A stretch of 60,893 nt of DNA from Phascolarctobacterium_A succinatutens_B (GCF_958453765.1 NZ_CAUDZA010000012.1:1-60893), one strand, 5' to 3'; positions 43,369-51,427 are shown, counted from the stretch's first letter. The notes: generated by a model not told the origin, from the letters alone. Translations and numbers: made by a program.

Positions 43369-43397
43369 ACTGCCCCACACCTATAGTGTGAGGCAGT
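43369..43397 (-). terminator. Terminator of the dhaLK-lsrF-sorC operon
   Basis: Arms ACTGCCCCACAC / GTGTGAGGCAGT (one mismatch), loop CTATA, followed by TTTTGCTTTTT on the minus strand. Confidence 0.82.
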
Positions 43398-43412
43398 CAA
43401 TCCTCAATGAAA

Positions 43413-44318
43413 TTATTTCAACAAAGCCTTAGCCTGCTCTTCGCTGATAACAAGATGCGTAAAAAGACCTGTTGCCAAAGCACCCAATAACGCCTTATTA
43501 CCGACATTCAAGCCAATGCCTATCAGCTTCTTGCAGCGGCGCAGCTGCGCCAGCGGAATATGCAGACAGTAATCATTGTTACCGCTGATGAATTCGCCGC
43601 GCTGATTATAATAATATGATAAAAAGCTTCCCACAGCCTTTTGCTGCTCCAATGCATCACCGAAACGGGTTGCCGTTGCTTCATCAGGCACTCCAGGATA
43701 ACCGCAGATAGCCACAACAGCTGCATCCAAGCTCTGCCATTGCTGCAAAAGCTGCTGATAGACGGACCTGCTTTCCAGCTCCGCACGTTCCTCCTCGGAA
43801 TCAGGAAAGGCACTGCAGCCAAGCATATAGCAACTTCTGCCACAGGCGCTTGCCCATATTTTCACCAGCTCATCCGGATGATAGCCCTTATTAGGAAAAT
43901 TCGCCGTACCAATCAGCGGATATACCATACCATCCTGCGTATAGCTGCTGCAGTCCGCAGCCTTCAGTACAACTTCACCCAAGGCATAACCCCAGCCCAG
44001 AGCCAGGCTCTTGTCAGCCGTTGTTTCAGCCATAAGATAATGCATAACCTGCGTTAATACGTCCTGTTCCTCCGTAAGCACACAGCCACCGGCCAAGGCA
44101 TATTTAGCTTGCAGACGCTGCAGCAAATCCGCCTTTCCCTCATCTCCGGCCCGGATTTCAATATGCACAATTCCCAGCTCACGCGCTCTTGCCAGCATCT
44201 TGCTGACAGATGGACGTGACACGTTCAAGCGTTGTGCAATTTGCGCCTGCGTCAGATTGCTTTCATAATATAAACGGGCAGCAGCTACAAGCTGTGCCCG
44301 TTCATGAACCGATAGCAT
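43413..44318 (-). CDS. SorC/LsrR-family transcriptional regulator
   Basis: 301 aa. N-terminal HTH 'LTQAQIAQRLNVSRPSVSKM' then a sugar-phosphate-binding SorC domain ('LALGWGYALGEVV', 'VVAICGYPGVPDEATATRFG', 'IGIGLNVGNKALLGALATGL'). The family responds to phosphorylated sugars or, for LsrR, to phospho-AI-2. It is the last gene of the operon, with its ATG directly after the preceding stop, and very probably controls the operon according to the DhaKL product. Confidence 0.9.
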   Translation of the reverse strand: MLSVHERAQLVAAARLYYESNLTQAQIAQRLNVSRPSVSKMLARARELGIVHIEIRAGDEGKADLLQRLQAKYALAGGCVLTEEQDVLTQVMHYLMAETTADKSLALGWGYALGEVVLKAADCSSYTQDGMVYPLIGTANFPNKGYHPDELVKIWASACGRSCYMLGCSAFPDSEEERAELESRSVYQQLLQQWQSLDAAVVAICGYPGVPDEATATRFGDALEQQKAVGSFLSYYYNQRGEFISGNNDYCLHIPLAQLRRCKKLIGIGLNVGNKALLGALATGLFTHLVISEEQAKALLK

Positions 44319-44636
44319 TTATTTAACTTCTTCCATTAATTCGAACAGAATACCGTCCTTCATGATGAAAGCAATGCGGGTATGCTCATCAGCCATCCAG
44401 GGCTCAACGATAACCTTATTTTCTGCCAGCTGCTTATCAAGGTCATCAACCTTATAAGCTACATGCACTAAGGTCTGCAGCTCTTCCGGCAACGGAGTAT
44501 CTTTGTCGAAACGCAGGTATTCAATATGAAATTCATTGGTATCAGGAGTAATGAGATGTGTCTTTATGCCTTCAGCATAAATTTCGCCTTCTCTTGCAAC
44601 AGTTGTCGGTACGCCGACATGCATAAATTCTTTCAT
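44319..44636 (-). CDS. VOC (glyoxalase-like) family protein
   Basis: 105 aa, one glyoxalase/VOC module pair. Possible metal ligands are in 'MHVGVP', 'FHIEYLRF', 'LVHVAYKVDDL' and 'GILFELME', spaced as in glyoxalase-type dioxygenases and isomerases. It lies exactly between lsrF and the regulator (TAAATG on both sides). It occupies the place that LsrG, a small isomerase of phospho-AI-2, has in lsr operons, although LsrG belongs to a different family. A role as isomerase or epimerase of the phosphorylated intermediate is inferred. Confidence 0.75.
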   Translation of the reverse strand: MKEFMHVGVPTTVAREGEIYAEGIKTHLITPDTNEFHIEYLRFDKDTPLPEELQTLVHVAYKVDDLDKQLAENKVIVEPWMADEHTRIAFIMKDGILFELMEEVK

Positions 44637-45518
44637 TTAATCCACATCCTTCTGCCATAACTCATAAGCATGGTAAGCAACCTCCGGCGTTGCATTTTCG
44701 TGTACAACCATACGGATTGCACGCAGCATTGCCTTCGGTGCGGCAGCCTGCAAAACGTTACGTCCCATATCAACACCGGCAGCGCCTTCATTTACGGCAC
44801 GGTAAGCCATTTCCAGTGCATCACGCTCAGGAATTTTCTTGCCGCCGGCAATTACGATAGGTACAGGACAAGCCGCAGTAACCTGTTCGAAGTTATCACA
44901 ATAGTAGGTTTTGATGATATGTGCGCCAGTTTCGGCCAGCAGACGTGTAGCCAGGGAGAAATAACGCGTGGTACGCTCCATCTCCTTGCCAACTGCTACA
45001 ACACCGAGAACAGGAATTGCAAAACGTTCGCCCATATTTACATAATAAGACAAATTGCGCAGGGAGTCAAGCTCGCCAGCCGAGCCTACAAAGCATTGAA
45101 CTGCCATGCAGGAAGCATTCATGCGGATAGCATCTTCAATTTCTACGCCCACATTGCCAAAGCTCATGTCGTCCTTGAGTACGCTGGTGTCAGCAGTACA
45201 GCGCAGAGCAACAGCCTTGTGATGGTTAGCGGGAATGCAGGTACGCAAAGCACCTCTTGTTGCCATCAGGCAATCCGCATATTGCATCAGCGGCGGAATT
45301 GTCAGATCAAGACGTTCCAGACCTGCGGTAGAGCCCATAATATAACCATGGTCAAAAGCCAGCATAATAGTGCGGCCGTCATCAGCAAAAATCTGTCCCA
45401 GACGAGATTGCATGCCCCAGCCTGCGGATGCGTGTCCCTTTACCGGGAACGGACGCTCCGGCGGAGCAATGCCGATGCCATAATCTTTTGCCAGTACATT
45501 ACCTTCTTTATCTGCCAT
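44637..45518 (-). CDS. lsrF: LsrF-like class I aldolase/thiolase
   Basis: 293 aa, clearly in the LsrF family (DeoC/FbaB superfamily). 'FDHGYIMGSTAGLERLDLTI' and 'IIKTYYCDNFEQVTAACPVP' (with the Schiff-base Lys) lead to 'IVIAGGKKIPERDALEMAYR' and 'GVDMGRNVLQ'. E. coli LsrF transfers an acetyl group from 3-hydroxy-5-phosphonooxypentane-2,4-dione to CoA, the last step of AI-2 breakdown. It lies 14 bp after dhaK and next to a VOC protein and a SorC regulator. Aldol cleavage of another ketose phosphate is the alternative. Confidence 0.87.
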   Translation of the reverse strand: MADKEGNVLAKDYGIGIAPPERPFPVKGHASAGWGMQSRLGQIFADDGRTIMLAFDHGYIMGSTAGLERLDLTIPPLMQYADCLMATRGALRTCIPANHHKAVALRCTADTSVLKDDMSFGNVGVEIEDAIRMNASCMAVQCFVGSAGELDSLRNLSYYVNMGERFAIPVLGVVAVGKEMERTTRYFSLATRLLAETGAHIIKTYYCDNFEQVTAACPVPIVIAGGKKIPERDALEMAYRAVNEGAAGVDMGRNVLQAAAPKAMLRAIRMVVHENATPEVAYHAYELWQKDVD

Positions 45519-45532
45519 ATTCAGTCACCTGC

Positions 45533-46525
45533 TTAATTTCTGTAGTACGGAGTGCGGCACGGAGCATTCCAGTAGCCAAGCAGCTCGTCATCCATACGCG
45601 CAATGAACATCTGGAAGCCTGCGGTTTCCTGTACGGTAAGTATTTCGCCTACAGCACTTGCCACAACCTCAATACCTTTTTCTGCCAACAGCTTATGGCA
45701 GGCACGGAAAACAATCAGCTGTTCCATCAGAGTAGTAGCACCGCTGCCGTTGATAACAACCATCAGCTTTTCGCCTGCTTTTACGTCCAGATCCTTCAGC
45801 AGAGCGTCCATCATAATTGCAGCTGTTTCGTCAGCAGATTTCATCGGCTGAGTACCGCCACCGCCTTCACCATGCTGGCCCATGCCGACTTCCATAGTGC
45901 CTTCGGCAATATGAGCGATTTCCATACCGGTTGCGGGATGAGTAGCACCTTTAGTAGCAACAGCGATAGTTGCCATGTTATCAGCAAATTTTTGTGCAAT
46001 AGCAGCAACCTCTTCCAAGGATTTGCCTGCAGCAGCTGCAGCACCGGCAATCTTGTACAGAGGAACGCAGCCAACCAGACCACGGCGGTCGTCAGCGTTT
46101 TCACGCGGAGCATTGGCAACATCTTCCTGAGTTACAACCTTAACAACATTGATGCCCAGTTTTTTCACCTGTTTCATGGTCAGGTTGCCGGTCAGCATAT
46201 CACCTGCATGGTTAAGTACAACGAAAAGTACGCCATGACCTTTATCAGCCATCTTAATTGCTTCTACGCAAGCCTGAGGGCCGGGTGCAGCAAAAATATT
46301 ACCTGCAACAGAAATATCAATCATACCTTCGCCGACAAAGCCGCTGATAGCGGGCTCATGGCCGGTGCCGCCCAAGGTTACGATGGTTACGCGGTCTGCC
46401 TCTGCCAATTTCTTGTTTACAATGAGGTTTCCATGCTCCAGAGTGATGATATCAGGATTAGATAACACAAGACCTTCCAATAATTCACTTGTCAGATTTT
46501 CCGGATTGTTAATGAATTTTTGCAT
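45533..46525 (-). CDS. dhaK: Dihydroxyacetone kinase-type subunit K
   Basis: 330 aa, full DhaK subunit. 'LGGTGHEPAISGFVGEGMID' and 'VAGNIFAAPGPQACVEAIK' form the substrate pocket; 'EVGMGQHGEGGG' carries the His that binds the ketone covalently. No DhaM phosphotransfer protein is encoded in the window, so ATP-dependent action with DhaL is likely. In this operon (LsrF, VOC, SorC) the substrate is probably not plain dihydroxyacetone but a longer ketose or DPD-like compound; relatives act on erythrulose. The inference rests on neighbours. Confidence 0.9.
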   Translation of the reverse strand: MQKFINNPENLTSELLEGLVLSNPDIITLEHGNLIVNKKLAEADRVTIVTLGGTGHEPAISGFVGEGMIDISVAGNIFAAPGPQACVEAIKMADKGHGVLFVVLNHAGDMLTGNLTMKQVKKLGINVVKVVTQEDVANAPRENADDRRGLVGCVPLYKIAGAAAAAGKSLEEVAAIAQKFADNMATIAVATKGATHPATGMEIAHIAEGTMEVGMGQHGEGGGGTQPMKSADETAAIMMDALLKDLDVKAGEKLMVVINGSGATTLMEQLIVFRACHKLLAEKGIEVVASAVGEILTVQETAGFQMFIARMDDELLGYWNAPCRTPYYRN

Positions 46526-46584
46526 AATGACGCCTCCGTTTTTATTTATTTTATTGTTTTTTAAGCTTGCGCTTTATCAGCAAA

Positions 46585-47202
46585 TCAAATTGCCGCAGCC
46601 ATCGCTGTCAGCAGAATAGAAATAGACGTTGCACCGGGGTCCTTAGTACCCAGGCTGCGTTCACCGACGTTTTTGGCACGACCGAAGCGTGCTACCATGT
46701 CAGCAGTTTTTTCTGCGCCCTCGGCTGCAGCCTTGCCCATAGCAGCAAAGACAGCCTTCGCATCACCTTCGGCAGCCATACCTGCTTCAAGTGCGGGATA
46801 CAGAGCATCAACCATCGTCTTATCACCGATTTTAGCCTTGGAAATATCCTCAAAATCCTCTTTAGCCTGAGCCAGCATAGCATGAAGCTCTTCCAAAGAA
46901 ACTTCCTTAGCATCCTCAGGTGCAGCATCGGCAAGTCCGCCAAAAACAGTGCCCCATAAAGGTCCTGCACTGCCGCCGTTGCTGTTCATAAAAGCCATGC
47001 TCAAATCATCAAGTAAATCTTTAATATTAGCACTGTCATGCGCTTCTACCTTGTTTTTCATGGACTCTGCCATACGCGCGATAGTAACGCCATGGTCACC
47101 GTCACCGGCTACGCTGTCCAGCTCACACAGCATTTTACTTTTTTCTTCAAGCTCAACTGCTGCTGCCAAAAGCATTTTTTCCAACATTTCTAACGTAAGC
47201 AT
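46585..47202 (-). CDS. dhaL: Dihydroxyacetone kinase-type subunit L
   Basis: 205 aa, nucleotide-binding DhaL subunit. The Mg-ADP site is 'VAGDGDHGVTIARM' (three Asp/His ligands), followed by 'NSNGGSAGPLWGTVFGGLAD' and 'RSLGTKDPGATSISILL' at the C-terminus. First gene of the operon, with GAAAGGAG before the ATG and a near-consensus promoter. It pairs with DhaK encoded 59 bp downstream. Confidence 0.93.
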   Translation of the reverse strand: MLTLEMLEKMLLAAAVELEEKSKMLCELDSVAGDGDHGVTIARMAESMKNKVEAHDSANIKDLLDDLSMAFMNSNGGSAGPLWGTVFGGLADAAPEDAKEVSLEELHAMLAQAKEDFEDISKAKIGDKTMVDALYPALEAGMAAEGDAKAVFAAMGKAAAEGAEKTADMVARFGRAKNVGERSLGTKDPGATSISILLTAMAAAI

Positions 47203-47229
47203 AGTTTATCCGCTCCTTTCGTCACCCTC

Positions 47230-47258
47230 ATTGTAGCATTTGTCAGAACATATGTAAA
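47230..47258 (-). promoter_or_regulatory. Promoter of the dhaLK-lsrF operon with palindrome
   Basis: Minus strand -35 TTTACA (47253-47258), 17 bp, -10 TACAAT (47230-47235). The palindrome ACATATGT (47248-47255) touches the -35 and could be part of the SorC operator. Confidence 0.7.
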
Positions 47259-47295
47259 TAATATTTCTGAAATTTATTTCTTTTTTGCTTAAAAA

Positions 47296-47324
47296 AAGTT
47301 CGTCGCACAAAGCACGACGAACTT
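47296..47324 (-). terminator. Terminator of the M23 peptidase gene
   Basis: Arms AAGTTCGTCG / CGACGAACTT, TTTTTTTAAGC following on the minus strand. Confidence 0.85.
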
Positions 47325-47355
47325 AAAATTTTCAATATCTGATTATCAGTCACAA

Positions 47356-48648
47356 TTACATCAGGCTGGAAGGATCAACCTGCTCGCCATAATGAATAAC
47401 TTCAAAATGCAGATGTGGACCGGTGCTATAACCGGTGCTACCGACATAACCGATAATCTCACCTTTTTTCACATATTGGCCTGCACTGCAGACAACTCTG
47501 CTCATATGTCCGTAGGCTGTCTGGTAGCCATAATCATGGTTGATACGTGCATAAATTCCATAACCGCCATACCAGCCTGCCTGCTGTACATAGCCTGCTG
47601 CACTGGCATAAACCGGCTCGCCATAATCAATAGCAATATCAATACCAGGATGCCAGTCACGGCCATAACCGCCAAAGGGATTAGCGCGACCGCCGAAAGA
47701 AGAGGAAATATAACCTCCGCTAGTAGGCCATTGGCTAGGAGTAACCTCACGACGATAATTCTCAGCTTCAATAGCGCTCAGCAAATTTTCCAAATCTGCC
47801 TTTTTAGCATCGGCCTCAAGACCAATGTTCTTTTCCTGCTCCAGCACAATATTTGCCGGATTAGCGGAACCCAATACAGGACCGCCCTGACCTGCATAAT
47901 CGGAAGCATTGCTCTTAGGAGGAAGCTGTGCACCGCTTTTTTCCATCTGGCTACGAACCTGATCTTCCAGCTTAGACAAAGCTGCCAGCTTTTTCTGGTT
48001 GGTTTCTGCCATCAGGCGTAATTGTCTGATAGTCTGCTCCTGCTCGGATTTAGTCTGCTTATAAGCAGCCAGCTCCTGCTTCTGCTGCTCGTTTTGCACA
48101 GCAAAATGAGCCAGTACACCGATAGTACAAGACACAAAAACAAGGAATGAAGCAACTGCTGTCAAAGCATATTTCAAATGAGTCTTTTTTACATGGGTTT
48201 TAGCGATATTCTGACCGTCTGCCGGAATAAACCAGAAGGTAAAATGCTGATTGCGGCGCCAAGTACTGAGCAGCGCATGATAGCGTGCTTTCATACGTCC
48301 GACAATCTCCTGCTGCTTAGCCTGCAGCTTATTCACAATGCTCATAACATGCAGACGCACGCGACGCTCAAGCATAGTCAGTTGAATTTTTGCAACAGCT
48401 GCGGCAACAGCTATTACGGCCTTCACCTGAGCAACAATCGCAACTATTTTTTCTAAACAGCCATTGTATAATAACTGCACTTTTTCTAACAGCTTGGCAA
48501 CCAGTTCGCTTGCCTGTGCTTTACAGTGATTATATAATGATTGCACTTCTTCTGCCAGCTTAGCATACAATTCGTTTACTTTTTTTCCGCAACAATCATA
48601 TATTGATTGCATTTTCTCATTACATCGCTCCAAGAAATTTTGACTCAT
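47356..48648 (-). CDS. Membrane-anchored M23 peptidase with Cys-bearing N-terminal repeats
   Basis: 430 aa. Residues 13-78 are three 22-residue repeats beginning 'MQSIYDCC', 'VQSLYNHC' and 'VQLLYNGC', helical and each with Cys at position 8. A basic helical stretch follows, then one transmembrane segment (about 158-184, 'ALTAVASFLVFVSCTIGVLA'), a periplasmic coiled coil (to 225) and a C-terminal lysostaphin-type domain. Zn ligands are in 'DWHPGIDIA' and 'HLHFEV', with 'YGHMS' between, so it should be active on peptidoglycan cross-links. The cytoplasmic repeats before the membrane are unusual for M23 proteins. Promoter overlaps a 22-bp palindrome. Confidence 0.88.
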   Translation of the reverse strand: MSQNFLERCNEKMQSIYDCCGKKVNELYAKLAEEVQSLYNHCKAQASELVAKLLEKVQLLYNGCLEKIVAIVAQVKAVIAVAAAVAKIQLTMLERRVRLHVMSIVNKLQAKQQEIVGRMKARYHALLSTWRRNQHFTFWFIPADGQNIAKTHVKKTHLKYALTAVASFLVFVSCTIGVLAHFAVQNEQQKQELAAYKQTKSEQEQTIRQLRLMAETNQKKLAALSKLEDQVRSQMEKSGAQLPPKSNASDYAGQGGPVLGSANPANIVLEQEKNIGLEADAKKADLENLLSAIEAENYRREVTPSQWPTSGGYISSSFGGRANPFGGYGRDWHPGIDIAIDYGEPVYASAAGYVQQAGWYGGYGIYARINHDYGYQTAYGHMSRVVCSAGQYVKKGEIIGYVGSTGYSTGPHLHFEVIHYGEQVDPSSLM

Positions 48649-48724
48649 CCTGATACTCCTTTTATTTTTAATATCTATTAAACTGCTATGCTTTTATTTT
48701 TTACGAAGCTAATACAACGTTTAT

Positions 48725-48766
48725 ATTTTAATACTTTTCACGCATTTAGTCAAATTTTTGACTAAA
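48725..48766 (-). promoter_or_regulatory. Promoter of the M23 gene embedded in a 22-bp palindrome
   Basis: Palindrome TTTAGTCAAA-TT-TTTGACTAAA (48745-48766). On the minus strand its right arm supplies -35 TTGACT (48748-48753); 17 bp later comes -10 TAAAAT (48725-48730). A repressor bound here would block the promoter directly. Confidence 0.72.
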
Positions 48767-48984
48767 ATTCCGCCCGGACTATCATTAAGCTTGCGAAATA
48801 AATTATGCACAATATATTTTCCTTAGCAGCTGCTGCCTCCCCGCAGATTCTAGGCTTTTATTTTACATTATAGCATCAGGCAGGAAATTAAATTATATAG
48901 TAATTTTAAAAGTACATCTGTTTTATACTGTATGAAATTTTTCTGCTCATACGTTACTTTGCGTATTTATAATGTTTTGCTTAC
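48767..48984. other. Gap without a gene
   Basis: About 220 bp, AT-rich, between the M23 promoter and the tRNA-Ala promoter. No open frame with a ribosome-binding site and no strong hairpin was found. Confidence 0.5.
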
Positions 48985-49013
48985 TTGACAAACACCGCTC
49001 TCTTTTGTAAGAT
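48985..49013 (+). promoter_or_regulatory. Promoter of tRNA-Ala
   Basis: -35 TTGACA (48985-48990), 17 bp, -10 TAAGAT (49008-49013), 13 bp before the tRNA. Confidence 0.75.
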
Positions 49014-49026
49014 AGATATATAATAT

Positions 49027-49102
<76 letters not shown>

Positions 49103-49111
49103 GAATTTACT

Positions 49112-49140
49112 AAGCCGTTGGTTTGACCAACGGCTTTTTT
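49112..49140 (+). terminator. Terminator of tRNA-Ala
   Basis: Arms AAGCCGTTGGT / ACCAACGGCTT, 3-nt loop, TTTT tail. Confidence 0.9.
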
Positions 49141-49242
49141 ATTGCAGAGCATCTATTTTCTAGCCAAATTCTCTGTTACCGCAAAGCGAAATTGAAACCA
49201 AATTGCAACCAACAAGCATTATTTTTACCCGCGCATAAAAAC

Positions 49243-49271
49243 AGCACCCACGCGAAACCCGCATGGGTGCT
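49243..49271. terminator. Terminator of the former tRNA-Thr
   Basis: Arms AGCACCCA / TGGGTGCT; TTTTT follows on both strands. On the minus strand it directly follows the 3' end of the tRNA-Thr fragment, so it belongs to the chromosomal tRNA locus. Confidence 0.8.
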
Positions 49272-49282
49272 TGATTTTTTAA

Positions 49283-49327
49283 TGGAGCTACTGACGGGAT
49301 TTGAACCTGCGACCTACTGATTACGAA
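49283..49327 (-). pseudogene. 3' half of tRNA-Thr(CGT): attachment-site remnant
   Basis: On the minus strand: loop TTCGTAA (anticodon CGT), TCAGT stem strand, T-loop GGTTCAAATCC, acceptor strand CAGTAGC, T and CCA. The sequence 5' of the anticodon loop (CTTGAA) cannot pair with TCAGT and no D-arm exists, so the 5' half is absent. The natural terminator follows. This is the chromosomal 3' part left behind when a tyrosine-integrase element inserts at a tRNA; the restored tRNA should lie at the far end, beyond the window. Confidence 0.82.
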
Positions 49328-49940
49328 TTCAAGCCTCTCTCCTCTAGCATTATTACCCACAATATATGGTGTATATAAGCTATCATTTCTCCATATATAG
49401 CACAATTATAAGCAAACTTTAAATTTAATGACAGCATTAACACCTATATTAGAGCGACAATAGGTAGACAACGCGCAATTCCCAGACAATTGGGGTGCCC
49501 ACCGGCGTGGGTGGGGCCACAATTTGCACAACAGTAAGAGTATTTATTTCAGCCTATCCCTTGTTAGATAAGCCCCCTCTGGGGGTTTGGGGGCAAGCTA
49601 ACATTAATATTTTTGATTTTAGTACCGGTATTATCTTTTCCTTGCTGTTCGCGCTAGCGTAATTTTTTGCAGGGTAGCTTGCTACCCGAGAAAAATTCTT
49701 TACATTTTTCTTTTTATTTTGCACTTAAATTTCTCACATCAAAAACCAGCTTAGTTACTTTAAAACTGCATATTTTAAAAGGTAAAAACATCCTTGCAGA
49801 GTACAAAAAGTCACTGATTTATGAATACGTGGCGAGAAAGGATTGCCTGTTAAAGATTTTTGACATCAATTTTTGTATGTGCTAAACTTTGAACAAGAAG
49901 GAAGGCTTAAAGCATTGTTAGTTAATCGAGGTGTTTGCTT
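49328..49940. other. Left end of the integrated element: GC-rich hairpins, no gene
   Basis: About 610 bp. In otherwise AT-rich DNA three G/C-rich islands stand out: TGCCCACCGGCGTGGGTG (near 49497), GCCCCCTCTGGGGGTTTGGG (near 49570) and GGGTAGCTTGCTACCC (near 49674). Such clusters are typical of plasmid replication or transfer origins, but no known origin is recognised. No open frame with a ribosome-binding site is seen. Confidence 0.5.
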
Positions 49941-50222
49941 ATGACTAATACGTTAAATACTGCTTTTTTAAGCAATAAAGGCGAATACACTTTTTTTAAG
50001 TTTCGTGATAGAGTGATAACTTTTTTGACTGGAAAACGATTAGAAAGATATATAAAAGTTTTAGAATGGGATAATGGCTATATAGTTGTACTATGTAAGA
50101 ATAAAAATGAAGATAAACTAGACGAGGATTATATAGATTTATTACCGATTTTGGATAATCTGTATATTGAACCTCAGAAGTTTCTTGCACCAATAAAAAG
50201 GGTTGAGGTTAGTTATAACTGA
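49941..50222 (+). CDS. Hypothetical element-borne protein, 93 aa
   Basis: AT-rich gene with GAGGTG 7 nt before the ATG at 49941. The product starts MTNTLNTAFLSNKGEYTFFK, is rich in Tyr, Asp and Lys, and has no signal peptide or membrane segment. The motif 'LDEDYIDLLPILDNLYI' suggests a small alpha/beta or helical protein. No family is recognised. It lies at the start of the element's cargo, just before a decayed PC4-type gene, which lies in the same orientation. Confidence 0.6.
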   Translation: MTNTLNTAFLSNKGEYTFFKFRDRVITFLTGKRLERYIKVLEWDNGYIVVLCKNKNEDKLDEDYIDLLPILDNLYIEPQKFLAPIKRVEVSYN

Positions 50223-50254
50223 AGCCAAAAAATGATGATAACCTTATGTCCTAG

Positions 50255-50389
50255 AACTGGCGTAAGCCTAAGTACAACATTATGGAATGGTCCCAAGAAC
50301 ATGACAAGATGAGCAAAGGCTTGACGCTTAGCAAGGACGAACTGGAAGCGCTGAAATGTATTCTGGAGGAACAGGAGTTTTCATTCTAG
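50255..50389 (+). pseudogene. C-terminal remnant of a YdbC/PC4-type protein
   Basis: A frame opening directly after a TAG reads NWRKPKYNIMEWSQEHDKMS then KGLTLSKDELEALKCILEEQ and ends EFSF. This matches the C-terminal half of the YdbC family of single-strand DNA-binding, PC4-like proteins, in which 'KYDIR.W...H.KM.KGITL' is the signature. The N-terminal strands are missing and no start with a ribosome-binding site exists. These small proteins are common on Firmicutes mobile elements; this copy is decayed. Confidence 0.78.
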
Positions 50390-50413
50390 TGAAATCAAAA
50401 TATAACTTTATTG

Positions 50414-50833
50414 CTAATAATCACAATGGGTTTTATGCAGCTTGTCATGGCAATCACTATGCAATAGTACTAGATTATTCAAGTATGCTTCGGCTTTTTC
50501 CGGACAATCATAATAGCATAGCTCACAATTAGGTGTCATCGCGTAAATCATGCCATTGTCTCTAGGAAAAAAGCATTTGATTTCACTTGTTCTAGATCCG
50601 CAATAGCGCAAATAACTGAGATGATGTACATTAGCTTGTGATTCTGGACTAATTAGCTTGCCACATGCAGGACAGCGACCATACTGCCTAAGCTTCAATA
50701 CATGACGTATAAACGGGTTATGTGTGCAATGCATGTGGGCCAGAAAGCGATCTTCTCTACCAAGTGCTTTATGCGCTTGACGTGCTTTTGGGTACTCTAA
50801 TGTCGGTACGGTTGGTTGGATTAAATTTAACAT
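50414..50833 (-). CDS. HNH-type protein with zinc knuckles
   Basis: 139 aa. 'GRCPACGKLI' (CxxC), 'ANVHHLSYLRY' (catalytic His pair), 'CELCYYDC' (second CxxC) and 'NNLVLLHSDCHDKLHK' (the N..H..CH of the HNH fold). It resembles the HNH domain found at the end of group II intron reverse transcriptases, but it stands alone, with no intron or maturase domains. Probably a DNase; the role in the element is unknown. The region upstream on its strand holds a long hairpin. Confidence 0.75.
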   Translation of the reverse strand: MLNLIQPTVPTLEYPKARQAHKALGREDRFLAHMHCTHNPFIRHVLKLRQYGRCPACGKLISPESQANVHHLSYLRYCGSRTSEIKCFFPRDNGMIYAMTPNCELCYYDCPEKAEAYLNNLVLLHSDCHDKLHKTHCDY

Positions 50834-50873
50834 TTTTAGACATTTCCTTTTATTTTAAGATGCCTAAATCATC

Positions 50874-50961
50874 AGCGTGGCTGACACATTAAGTCATAGA
50901 GCAGAGTTCAGCGAAGCGAAGCGCAGCTGAAAAGCTCTTGACTTACTGTGCCAGCTGCGCT
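50874..50961. repeat. Long imperfect hairpin, 88 nt
   Basis: AGCG..GCTG.CACA..AAGTCA.AGAGC on the left mirrors GCTCT.GACTT..TGTG.CAGC..CGCT on the right. At the centre TTCAGC pairs with GCTGAA around GAAGCGAAGC. About 28 of 36 possible pairs form. It is not followed by a T-tract. Candidates are a single-strand origin, a small MITE-like repeat or a structured RNA. Confidence 0.65.
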
Positions 50962-51036
50962 ACTTAATTGCCATAATACTCATTATAATGCTATAATTAT
51001 CTTGAAAAGTTATAATAACAGTAAGGGAAATGTGCG

Positions 51037-51372
51037 ATGAATAACATAGACATGATTATTTCTGATCTTATACCACAATTACTTCGAATCTTCACTGCTC
51101 CCAATGTCAAAGAAATAATATTATACGGCTCTCTCGCACGAGGAACCGCAACATCAGAATCAGATATAGATATAGCGGTAATTCTCGACGATTATACGGA
51201 TAAAATGCACGATGAGATGATTGACTTTGTTGTAGATTTAGAACTAAAATACAATAAAGTTATATCCGTGCTCCTGATATACAATAAGCAATTTAATGAA
51301 TGGGGTAATATTGCACCGTTTTTCCAAAACATCAAAAAAGACGGGAAGGTATTATGGAAATCTACATTCTGA
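51037..51372 (+). CDS. MNT-type nucleotidyltransferase (solitary)
   Basis: 111 aa, minimal nucleotidyltransferase. 'EIILYGSLARGTATSESDID' contains the GSxxRG..SDxD active site and 'IDIAVILDD' continues it. Such MntA proteins usually neutralise a HEPN toxin encoded next to them, by adding AMP groups. No HEPN gene with its RX4-6H motif is found on either side, so this antitoxin appears to have lost its partner. Multiple TATAAT boxes lie upstream. Confidence 0.8.
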   Translation: MNNIDMIISDLIPQLLRIFTAPNVKEIILYGSLARGTATSESDIDIAVILDDYTDKMHDEMIDFVVDLELKYNKVISVLLIYNKQFNEWGNIAPFFQNIKKDGKVLWKSTF

Positions 51373-51398
51373 TATGTCAATGGGTAGCCAAAATACTC

Positions 51399-51427
51399 TT
51401 GCTCTTAATATCTTCTAATGATATAAT
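51399..51427 (+). promoter_or_regulatory. Promoter of the putative small RNA
   Basis: -35 TTGCTC (51399-51404), 17 bp, -10 TATAAT (51422-51427). Confidence 0.65.

Noticed and set aside
49160..49405. Minus-strand frame covering the tRNA-Thr remnant (..EFVISRSQVQIPS..)
   Set aside because: This peptide is the known artefact of translating a tRNA 3' end.
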